Shown here piece after piece: positions 36,902 through 48,800 of a DNA stretch of 64,000 nucleotides. Position 1 is the first letter of the stretch, and each line of letters begins with the position of its first letter. The DNA lies in contig NC_092579.1 in assembly GCF_037975245.1 (NCBI RefSeq), positions 24,163,166-24,227,165 on the forward strand. Direction: 5' to 3'. Below the pieces are notes generated by a model. The model saw nothing but the letters and a program-made list of their open reading frames with translations, had not been told where the DNA came from and did not search any database. Source of the stretch: Apostichopus japonicus. Taxonomy: Eukaryota; Echinodermata; Holothuroidea; Aspidochirotida; Stichopodidae. A program made the translations under genes and the position numbers.

Positions 36902-39165
36902 CTGCAATGGAACCAAATATACCGAGACAATAAGTTTCAATTGTATACTTACTCAAATTCTTAAATATGTGCATATTCTATAACACTAGTCCTAACCTCT
37001 TTTTAATGAACAATCATATTCCCACCAAGTTGATATGCAGGAAACTGTGTGCTAGCATCATGTTTCTTTGACCAGCTGATTGGCATATTGACCACTGGCT
37101 ATTAATCGAAATCGAAACTGAGGCTAAAGAATATATGGGTTTGCAGAACAGATTAATAAATCATTGCACAAAACAAGAAATGGCTTTGTCGTGAAAAAAT
37201 ATCAGTTTGCGGTTACTGGCAATGAGGCTAAATTTTACCGATACAGACATGCCACAGATATTGCAAATATCAGCCGATACCGATATCGCAAACAATCATC
37301 GGCGCAACGCTACTTAGAATAACCAGTGAAGATAATAATCAGCAAACAACCCTATGAAATCATGGACCTATGAAAACCTCAAAAGATGCTGTAAACAATA
37401 GTTATGAAAAACTTTTGTGAACAAAATCCATTGCATCTCTGTAGAAAGCGATTTTAAACGCCTTCAATCATTGTCCACAAAGGAACCCACAGCTCAAACT
37501 CTTGTAAAAAATAAGACAGGTAGATGTACAAATAATTACTATTTAATTGTATAACTTTACCGGCTTTGCTGATAACAAGCAGCTGGCAAGCATTTGGGAC
37601 AGCAGCAGAAGTCATGTTGTATTGCTAATCATATCGTGTATTGTTATGCCGCTTATGAAATAAAGATGAGACTGCCATTTGCTACATCACACACTGACTA
37701 GGTAGGCATGAAGATCAATGTGAAAATCCCTTTTACTTACATTGGCAACGTTCTTTATAATGAGCCAATTGGAACCTACACCAGTCATCCCATCATTTCC
37801 ACTCCAGGAACCTGTGAATTAAAATATATAGTCTCCATACAATCTAAATCAAATAACAACACTAGCAATGAACCAGCAAGCCACTGTTGCTTAGTGATTC
37901 CTTCCTACGATTTATTACAAAGTTTAATAGTAACACTACACATAAGATTTACAAACTTTGACCATTATTGACTACAGGAGGGATGAAGTACAGGAGGGAA
38001 GCTATTTCATCCAAGATTTATTCTTATTCTAACAATTGCCAGGATTTCAACCCAAGCAACCAACATCATTTGTGAATGTGGCCAGACAATTCATTTATGT
38101 ATACATCACAGAGAAGGTATACATTATAACCTGAAGAAGCCAAAATACATCACACTGAACTACACCTAAGTTTTGAACCAACTCTAGTAAAACTCACCAG
38201 AACCAGAATCCCAGCTTCCACCACCTGGTCTGCTACTCCAATTGTTATTGCGAGGATTGTTCTCAAGTCCAGGAGGAGGACCAGGTCGATTAGGTCGTGA
38301 CACAAAGCCTGGCACAGACTGCTGACGAGTGAAGCCACCGCCGCCACCGCCACCATCTTGGTAGTTCCATCCTCCTCCAGAAGTTGACTGGGAGCGTCGG
38401 TTTCCATGGCTTCCCCATACCTGAGGACTTGGTTTCATTGGACGGGTCAGGATACCAGTCAGATCATCATGCTTTTCCCGTTCCTTCCCAGGCGTCTTAC
38501 CGACAGGGAGGGTGCTGGACAAGGGCCCTACACTGCCTGGGGTCGCATCTGGGTCATTGGCAACGTCAAAGTTTCGTGGTTTCCATGGTACACCTGGCTT
38601 GAACTCGGGGACTCCATCACCATGGTCGTCCATGTTCGACTGGGGGAATGGCCAAGCTGAAGAATCAGAAAATGCAGAGTCTGCACTGTTAGGTTGGCTA
38701 TCAGAAGCAGCTGGTGATGTACTGCGTGAGTTATCTTCAGGTCGCATTGGTTTAGGAAGATTTCCTGGGTGGCGATTGAATTGCCTGTTCTGCTGTTGTT
38801 GTTGCTGCCTCTGTTGCTTGTTGAAGAATTGTTCCATCCTGGACTGCTGAGGTTGGTGACTTCCCATATCCTGCCCAAATCCAGTACCTCCCAAGAAACT
38901 GGAATTGCCCAAGTCTGAGTCGCCAGGCATCACTGTGCGGTTGTTTGAAAAGGGTGCCCTAGGACGGGACTGACCCATCTGGTTCTGAGGCATGAACCTA
39001 CCATACATCTCCTGTTGTCGGTTCATGAATCCAGCCTTACCACCAGTGTTACCTCCTTGCATACTTTGTAGTTGTGCTAGGAGTTGTGGGTTCTGCTGTA
39101 GAGCATGTAGAAGCTGTTGAGGGGATGTCAAGTTTTGGTTGAGTCCAGCCACAGCTTGCATGAGT

Positions 39166-39203
<38 letters not shown>

Positions 39204-42200
39204 CATTGGGTTGAAATTGCCACGCATAGGTTGATTGTTACCAGCATTCATCTGTCCCTGAAACTTTGGTGGTGGGATCCTTTGGTTCTGAGGACCCTGT
39301 CCGGGGAAGCCAGGACCTCCTACAGCACCCAGATTAGCCATACCTTTGTTTCTCATATTTGACATCATATTCATCGACATGTTGCCAGGCATATCCCCAC
39401 CGCCACCATGTAGCTTCATAGCTGAGAAATTTAAATCCAAATCTCCACCAGTCTTCATAGGGTCCTGGCCCATTGCCATCAGCTCTTCTATAATAAGAAA
39501 GCATAGAGGAGACAGAACATTACCAGATTGCTGCAATTTCAGTGCAAACTAAATCACACCTTTTCACATATTTCAGATCTTTCGTTTGATCAGCAAGGAT
39601 TCAAACTGAGATCAGAGTTACAGTATTTTCCAGAAAATGTTTGCCATAAATTTGCTGAATATAAATTAGAGATATCCTCTACAGTAGATGCTTCTTGGCT
39701 GTTCCATAAACATTGGTAACAATTTAGTTCTGCACATTATGGTCTGTTCTTTCCTCTGCTAACTTCATGCTGGCTGCACTATGAACAACCATGTACTACA
39801 AATGGTTAGAAGAGTAATGAGTTTCCCACAATAACTTTGTTAAATAGTAGTTTCAAATTAGCTTCCATTACATCCACTATCCAAGTCAAAAAGTTTGTGT
39901 TCCTTGTACATGTGAATATCCTACTTAACCAGAGTATTGTCTCTGTTATTTTTACTGCCAGCCAATATAGTCACTATTACTTTGGAATACTGCAGGATGA
40001 CTTCCACAAGCACAATAAGATGATTTAGTGCTCATACATTACTCAGTGGAATATCTTAATCTCCCCCTAGAGCAATGTCTCCAGCACCAAGCTTATTTGA
40101 AAAAGTGACTACCAAAACAAATAACATCATCAATGGATGTGTATGATGAGGGTTCACCTACCAAGTGCACTTTGGAAATTCATGTTATGTTTCTTCAGCA
40201 TCATCTCAGATTCTTCTTTGGGGAAACCTTTGTCAGTCAAAGCTCTCAGTTTCAGTGCAATCTGACTGGGGTTTCTGTTACCATTAGGTATCTCCGGCTA
40301 CAAGTCAAAGGAAAAGAATCCCAGTCAGACTCAATCAACATCCTAGCACAGATCAGGTCATGTCTCTTTTACCTTTCTAATATCTTACCAATCCAGAGAT
40401 CATGCAGAAAAGAATTTACATGGTCCTTTCCTTTAAGGCACCTACAATATGTTGCCCTCAGGTGATATAGGAATTACCAAAACAAATTTTGTTACTTCCC
40501 AAATGCTTAAAGGCATTGAAGACTCGCCCCAAACCGCGTGCTGCCATCTGAAAAAGTTAACTTTCCGTTGCTTGCAAGTGACGTTTTGTTCGTGTCGCTA
40601 CAAAATGCAGACAGTACAGTAGTGAAACGTGACACCTTGTTATCTTTAGCTGGACCTGAGATGTCCATCGCTCTATTGTTTGTACACTGTGCTGTGGGTA
40701 TTGACCGCAGCTGTATGTACACTAGTGTATAATTACCAAAGGTAGCAAGCTGTGTGTGTGCATTTTCTGGGATTGATGGTGGTGTCTAACACTTCTGTTA
40801 CACCTCAATCGAAACTAGGTCAGATTACCGGCATTAGACGTTTTGAGTCTTCACACCCTTTAAGAGGGAAGACTTAACAGAGACTGATAAGACTTAAAAG
40901 CAACTGATGTGAAAATTAACTTACCCCTGGTTTTCTTCTCATGTTCACTGCAGCATCACTGTTCTGTGAGCCTCTATCCCATTCATCATCTCCCCAGTGT
41001 CCCACTACGAAGAAACATACAAAATCACAATTACAGTTCTGTGTTAAATTGTGTAATGTGGTGTGAACCATGAAAGTTGACTGAAACACACACCACCTTC
41101 ATCATTTGCAAAGCATTTGGCTTGGTAATTCTTTGTCCCAAATTTATGTCATTCAGATATATATGGTCAGTATGGTAACTTGGTTGTTGCCAATGAATCT
41201 CAACAAGCAATAACAAAGCATGTTGAATAGTGATGTGAACAGTCCAAAAATGTGCTCCCGGGTACCTGTTTGCTAACTTCGGTCGGTTCCCTCGGGTGCC
41301 CTGTTCATTACACATTCAACATAACCTTCCCCCAACTCTGCCTATACCATAGCAGCATACATAAGCCTAAGATTGGCAAAAAGAACCACCTCTAGAATTT
41401 TTGGATCACAAATGACAGTATTTCCCTAACTTACAAAAGTGAGCAACGGTAATACTAACTTGAACTGGAGGGATTTGCAGGTTCTTCGTTCCATGTTTGC
41501 ATAGATTCCCGAGATTGAGTACTGCTTCTATTGTTGCCACCCCAGGAAGATGAAGACTGTTGGCTTTCATTCGTCCACTTGTTTGTTTCTTCAGCAGGAG
41601 TCCTTGGCAGGCTCTGCCACTCTCCACCACTCTCCGATTCTGACTTAGACCTACTGGTTGTAGCAGAAGTGGGAGTACCGGGATCATCCCATCCTCCTAT
41701 CTTCTTCTGTGGTTGTTGTTGTTGTTGCTGTTGCTGCTGCTGCTCTGTGCTACTACTGAACCCGGCAGGTGCACCGTCCTCAGAGCTTGGTGTACTCGGT
41801 GGTTTGCTGGAGGGCACGGATGGAGATTGCATAGTACTGGTGCCAGCTGCTGTCGCTTGAGCAGCAGCCTTTTGCTTCAGTTGCTTCATACGGAGAACAT
41901 TCTTTGCACTCATTTCAGTAACCCAGGAATTGTGCTCCTTACTGTCTCCCCAGACATAGGTGCCATCATCCATTCCAAATGGCTTACTAGGATCGGAGGG
42001 ACTCAACTGTCCCCAACCAGTAGGGACGATTTCTTGTGGAATGTCTAGCATTGGTAACCAGCCAGAACCTTGTGGCACAGGCTGCTGCGGCGGCGGTTGA
42101 CTGTCTGCTGGAAATGGTTGCTTTTTCGCAGTATCTTCTTTGTTCCATGATCCATAGTTACTGTCAGATGTTGGTGGCTTAACTGGTGGGGCACCTGAGC

Positions 42201-42782
42201 CCCATGCGCTACCACCACTGCGATTATTATCAGCATTAGAGGGTTGACTCCACTGTGTTGGTGTTGGTGGTGGCTGTGTCCAAGCTTGAGGCTTTGGTTC
42301 GTCTGGGTTTCCCCAGGCCTTAGTTGTAGAAGACGAGTGAGCTCCCCAAGCAGATTCAGGCTGTGGTGGTTTGTTTTGTTGACCAGAGTTGCCCCATGGT
42401 GACTTCGGTGGTTCCTTATTCCAAACATTTGGAGGTGGCGGTGGAGGATTTTGTTGTTGACCACTCCAAACAGCAGTACCATTGTCGCCTGCTTGATGAC
42501 GTGCTGGGGCTGCTTTGACATTACCTGGGTCTACTACATCCCACTTTGTACCCTGGTTGACGGGCTTCTTTCCCCACTGGGTAACACCGATTCCAACTCC
42601 TTTTGCACCCCCCTCCATTCCTTGATTTCCTGGGTTACCACCCCATGCTGTCTGAGGTAGCTTTGCTGGTCCTCCAGCAGAGGCTTCTCCCCAACCAATC
42701 TGGCTGCCATTGCCTGGTGCAGAGAAGGGTCCCCAAGCTCTACCAGATGGAGGTTGTTGTGGTTGTTGTTGTGGTGGTGGTT

Positions 42783-42816
<34 letters not shown>

Positions 42817-45800
42817 CTGTTGTTGAGCAGGATGGTTATTTGCTTTCCCACCCCATTGGTTGTTTGATCCTCCAGATGGTCCTCCCAATGGTTTGTTCCA
42901 AGCAGATTGTCCAGCAGCTGGATCAGGTTGCCTTGAACCCCAAATATCAGTGCCAAGGGCCTCTTGGTCTTCCACCTTCTCAGACTGCCCCCACCCAGTT
43001 GGAGTATTGTTCTCTTGTGTACTAGTTGGAATAGAGCCCCATCGTGATACATCTCCTGCTGCTGAGGGAGGTGGTATGTCCCCCCATCCAGTAGGTACCC
43101 CACTTGTTGGAGTCACAGATCCCCATCCAGATCCACCACCAGGCTGCAAGTTTTGTGAATTCTGAGCATCCCAGGATGGTGATTCACCTGAAACATAAAC
43201 AGACAACTATGAAATACACATAGAAAACTCTTAAAGATATCCATGGCAATGATCAACATTTAATACGGTGCTTCAGAGTGTTTTCTCTATCTGATCAATG
43301 AATCTATGCAAACAAATAGTGTTTTCTTTTAAAGATAGCAGAATTGCAAATGATAACAATGACCAAGTACAAGGTTGCTTCTTTAAAACATGTATGAACA
43401 ACATACGTAAGGTCAGTATTGCCATAATTACTGGTACAGACTTACCATTGATATGACTTATTTACAACCAGTGAACTGTCACTACCAAAAACAATAGCAT
43501 TGTTGTACTCACATTTGATGTACCCACATATCAATTAAGAAAGTTTATTACAAGCTGAACTTTTGCAGTTATTGCATTCACAAAGATTAGCTCTGTTGGC
43601 CTCAACCTACACAGAAAAGAACAGAAGTCTTGTACTCAATGAGGTGGATCAGCACACCAAGTGTGAAGCTCATCTAAGCTTACTTTTTGGAGTTATCATA
43701 ATTACAAGGCTTTCAAAACTTTGACTTGTTGAACCTCACATGACATTTGACCTCCACATCAACAGATACACAAAGTGGTTTCTACATTCCTCAGTATGAC
43801 CTTCATTCACGTTTCACTTTTTGACTTGTGTAACAAGGGTTTCAGACTTTCACTCTGTTGACCTTTAACCAATTCCAATAGGTTTCTTGTACTCAAGAAG
43901 GTGCATCTACCAACCAAATTAGAGAGTTACCCACTATGTCGTTTGGAGCCAAGGCCAAGGCATGCGTCACACACACAAATGCCATCACCATTGCATCATA
44001 TTCCTTGGGACTCAGGCAAGGTATCAAAAAGGCACATTTCCTGTTATTCTATAATAAACTTGATCTAGCTGCCTTGATTGCGTTTACTTACCACTAGCCT
44101 GACCTTGCCAGCCATTCTTCTCTGTATCTTGGTTTTGTACGTTGCTTGTGTTGGTGGTGGGTTTATTGCTGTCATCTCTATCAGTATTCCCAGCATCACC
44201 ACCAGGGTTGGTTACTGTTGAGGTGCTGCTGGTAGGAGTATTCTCTGCACTAACTTCAATCTTAGCCAGAGAACTACTTTCCTGTTCCTGTGAGGGTTTC
44301 TCTTGTCCATGGGCATTGCTTCCAGACCAGTGTGCATTACTGCTAGAGGTAGTGTATGTCATCCCACCAGACGAGGCGGTAACTGATGACATGCTAGTAT
44401 TTGACTGACTGGTTAGGGGACTTTTTGATGATCCTTGACCCCATGGATTTCCTGAGCTGCCACTCTGCATACCATCAACTTGCAAGCTTGGATTGAATGA
44501 TGGGGAAACAGAGGTGGGTTTATCTGGTCCATCGGATGATTGTATACCACCCCATCCTGGACTACCTGAACCCCAAATGGAACCACTCAGGCTATTACCT
44601 TCACCTGAAAAATTGCTACTTCTTTTCTGATCTGAGGACATTAGGCTGCCTTCAGGTCCATTGCCATTCATGGTGTCTACATCTCCTGCATGAATGACTT
44701 CTCCTGGCTTCAAACCATTGGAGCTGGAGCTACTAATGGCTGGCCAGCCACTGCTCTTCTTTTGGTCCATCATAGGAAGTCCATTTGGCGATCCTTTACC
44801 GCCCCAATCAGATGCCTGGTTGCCAGACTGTATAGAGGAGTCACCTCCATCTGTAATGTGAAAGTAACATTTACGTTTCTTTGTTCCATGGATACCAGCT
44901 GAAAATGCATTTTGAATCAACAGATTTCGCATGAGTAGAAGTCCTTACTACTGCTAATCTATGACACTAGAGACATCTCTGTTCAAGATAAGTCTAGTGG
45001 CTTTTCTAGGTCCCCATAACACACGTGAAATTCATAAAATTTACAATGATGACTATGATATTTACCAAAATAGGTGGATGCACAAGAAATGATCACCAAA
45101 TAGCATAAGGCATAGTAGAGCAAGAGCACCAAGGTCATGCAGAGTCAAATAAGACTTAGACTTAGACATAGAGTAAAACCAGACTTACTAGAATCCATGT
45201 TCCATCTACCTCCACCATGTAGCCAAGCGCCTTGTGACATTTCGTTGCTTTTCCACTGGTTCATGTTTATTGCTGTAACAAATAGAGACAAATCATCACA
45301 ATACAACAACCCATAGAGCCAACTGGCCTAATGTTAACTTAAACTGTCAAAGTCGCCACCTTGATAAATCACAACCTAACTATATATCTCTTCCAATGCT
45401 TTTCAATGCAATGATATATAACTTGCTAGATATGTATCTAACAAGGACATTTTGTTCACTACAACACAGGTGAGAATGTAAGAACTCGTCCGTTGTTACG
45501 TGGAAAGTCTTTAATAATGAAGCCTTATAGTCCTACCACTGACTCCCACACACTGACTGCTTGCTGTTAACAACTGGAGGTCACATGCAAATTTATGATT
45601 GGTTAAATTTGTTAAAGCTGTACAGCTTCAGTCGTGAACCTTGCATGACTGCCAGTTGGGAAAACCCTACAGATTCAGTTTTCCCCGACTGCAGCAGACA
45701 CGAATTAAAAACTGGCTAAATCATGGTCAGCCGTAGTGTTGAACCCATGCACACTGCCCGATTATCTGGACACAATTTTCCATGTAACGACAGTCAGTTG

Positions 45801-48800
45801 TGTCTGGTCATAATCAGTAGTGTGCAGCGACTCTACACTAACAACTGTAGAATAGTTATTCGGTTTGGCATTGATTCAACTTGTTGGTCATGGTGTTAAC
45901 CAGATTTTCACTGTGATAACACTCTAGCCATATCCATTCATGAATAATAATGAGAATGAATTTCTTGATTATATAAGGTCTGTACCTATCATCAACTGAT
46001 ATTACCATACCAAGTATGAAGTACATTGGACATACAGTTGAAGAGATATTGACATTTATAAGAATTTTATGTTAAACCCTGCCCATTTATCAATGTGCAT
46101 GAGGTCAGAACCACAAACAATAGGGCACATCTACGCATCATGGGACATCTACAGTACCAACCAAGCATGACACTAACTCAACTTGTGCTTCTTGAGATGT
46201 CGTGTTTACAAGCTGGCTATCACATACATACACACCCATACACATTAACACACATACGCCATCATGGTTGCAAAGGCTGCTATTCCTTCAGCATCGTAAC
46301 CAAAAACCTATCATTTTGGAGAGTTTTGTGCCTGTTGCAATGTGTATGAGCAGATTAACACACTTAAGCATGTAACAGTTTTCAATTGAATTGTGAGCTT
46401 TCTTGACATCTCATTTTAAAGGTCACAGTAATGGTTCTACAGATGTTCAACTAATGCAATAAATCAAATATACTATGATTACCTTGAGCTTCCATTAAAA
46501 GAGCCCTGTGCAACTACCATTCAATGACAAATAGCAGTCTTCTCAAGATGTTACCCTTGTAGACAGAAGAGTTCGTATTTGGGTTGATCTTCAAATTCTA
46601 TAAATAAGAGGTGATAAAAACTGTAAAGCCATCAACTGCTACAAAATGATATATATATTTTTTTTATGGCACATGGCTAATTCTGTCACAGGACCTGATA
46701 TATTTGTTACAAGTCATGTAATAAATAATATTAGGTACCAGTTCAGCCACAACCTATTCAAAGACACAACAGAAGACATACCACTAGGGTTGTCACCACG
46801 CCGGGCGGCGCCGGGCAGTGCTACCCAGCTCTCAAAATTTCCGCCCGGTACTCGAGGTCAATTTCAGCCTTACCGCCCGGCACAAATTAGCCTACAGTAC
46901 CGCCAATAAGTAACTTGGTAAAGATTAGCGCGATTCAGTGCAAAACGCAGCTTAACTGTAATCAACCCCGCTCCAAATAAAGGAACGATACTTTCCCGCA
47001 CTCCAATTAAGGAACGCAAATTCCCCTCGCTCGCTGTTCACCACCGACACAATTAGACCGGCAGCCCAGTGCACTTTGATCAAACGAACGAGGTACAGTA
47101 CCGCTTTTAAGTAAATTGGAAGAGATTAGCGCGATTCAGCGCAAAACGCAGCTTAACTGTACTTAACCGCGCTCCAAATAAAGGAACGCGATTTCCCCGC
47201 GTTCCAAACAAAGGAACGCGAATTCCCCTCGCTCGCTATTCACCACCGACACAATGGGAGTGAACCGATCGATACAACGCTATTCATAGCGCGGAGGTAG
47301 TGTAAACCTATCGCTTGTAACCAACACCCGTTATAAACATCACAATTTTAAACGAAGTTTACCAACTTTGACGGAAAGAAAGTTTTAATCGAGAATAGTT
47401 TCGTGTTGAAGGCAAAACCTTTTAATACGTGTTTATTTTATTCCCCGATATGTTCTGGTAACCAGAAGTAATAAAAAGCAAGAAGGAAACTTCGTGTCTT
47501 ATGCTTTCGCCGTAATATTAACGGACCATTTTTTGTAGTAACATTAGGCCTCGCGTTTTGTGTTGAGTTTAGGCACATTAGGCCAGTGTACGAGTACGAA
47601 GTTCACGACTTCGACTGAAAGTTTTAAACGAGAATAGTTTCGTGTTGAAGGGCAAAACCTTTTTTATACGTTTTTATTTTATTCCCCAATATGTTATGGT
47701 TACCAGAAGTAATAAAAAGCAAGAAGGAAACTTCGTGCCTTATCCTTTCGGGGTAACATATCATTTTAAGTAGTAACATTAGGCCCCGCGTTTTGTGTGA
47801 ACTTTAAGCACATTAGGCCAGGAAACGTTGCACTGATTTTATTTTATTTTTTATAGAGTTCTGTTCATAGGCTTACGAATGCGAAGGTTGTCACTAACTG
47901 AAAGGAGTTGTAAAGTGAATAATTGTAGTTATATCCTGGAAACCAAAATGAAAAAGAATTCTAAGCACAAATGCTTGTTTTAAAAAAAGCAAATTATTAT
48001 AAAATAAGAATCATCATGCAACATTGTTAAAGCTTAGAAATGCAAACTAAAAAGAAACAAACAGTCTGTATTTTCTGTAAATCTTTTAAAAATTCTAAAA
48101 GAAAAGTTAGGCACACATTAGGCTAGGAAGCTTTGCACTCACAAAGCAAATAAATTAATACTATAAAAGAAAACAGTACAACAGTGTCACGCTTACAGAA
48201 GCAAACTAAAAGCAACACACTGTCTATTAGACTAGGAAACATTGCACTTACAAAGGCAACAACATTGAACAAGAGCCCAAGGGCACTGTGGTTCCTTGCT
48301 TGGGGTATATGACAATACACATATTATCAAGCAAGATTGGGCTCAAATAGTCCAAGTAATTGTGGTCCTACATGTACGCATAAAGTAACCAACACTATAG
48401 CCAACACTTTTGTGATCACAAAATGTGATCGGATTTTTTATCAAAAGGCACTTTTGAGATCTAAATATGGCGTCGAAAATGTAAGAAGTATAAGGTCACC
48501 TACAAGCGGGTCAACAGATATGATAACATTGGTGACCACAGATGACATGACCTTTAAGTTTGAAAATGTCCCAAATTATCAACCGTGTCACACCTTGGTA
48601 TTAGGATTTAATTGCTTTAAATGTCTAAAAATTAACTTTGAACTTGTATACATAACTTCACACACAAAGGTCACCCGTAGGTCAACCAATTGACATTTTT
48701 GATCGGTGAAACCTAACGGAGCATCAAAACTGTAAAAATTCAAACATGTTTTCTTTGCCCATTTTCTCCCCCCAAAATACTAGTTTTTTAACACAAGCTG

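Larger units (their letters stand above)
36902..38197 (-). other. Two TNRC6 introns
   Basis: 836-base and 386-base introns around exon 37741-37811. The first contains the possible hAT remnant at 37225. Confidence 0.75.
39488..41459 (-). other. TNRC6 introns around the UBA and GW exons
   Basis: Includes the TTAA MITE (40511-40859). The rest is AT-rich with no recognised element. Confidence 0.75.

Noticed and set aside
38150-38878. Additional - and + frames over the TNRC6 Gln/Met-rich exon
   Set aside because: Overlap the supported coding frame and show no protein similarity.
41713-43103. Frames on both strands rich in Leu, Val or His/Gln over the TNRC6 GW exon
   Set aside because: Shadows of the Gln/GW coding frame: CAG/CAA tracts read as Leu/Val/Cys runs in other frames.
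45487-45795. Old MITE bracketed by gttgttacgtggaaa and its inverse
   Set aside because: Arms are imperfect and no target duplication is visible, so it is noted only within the intron description.
48123-48693. Frames of 65-118 codons in the nested element
   Set aside because: They overlap the repeat array; no transposase or other motif seen.
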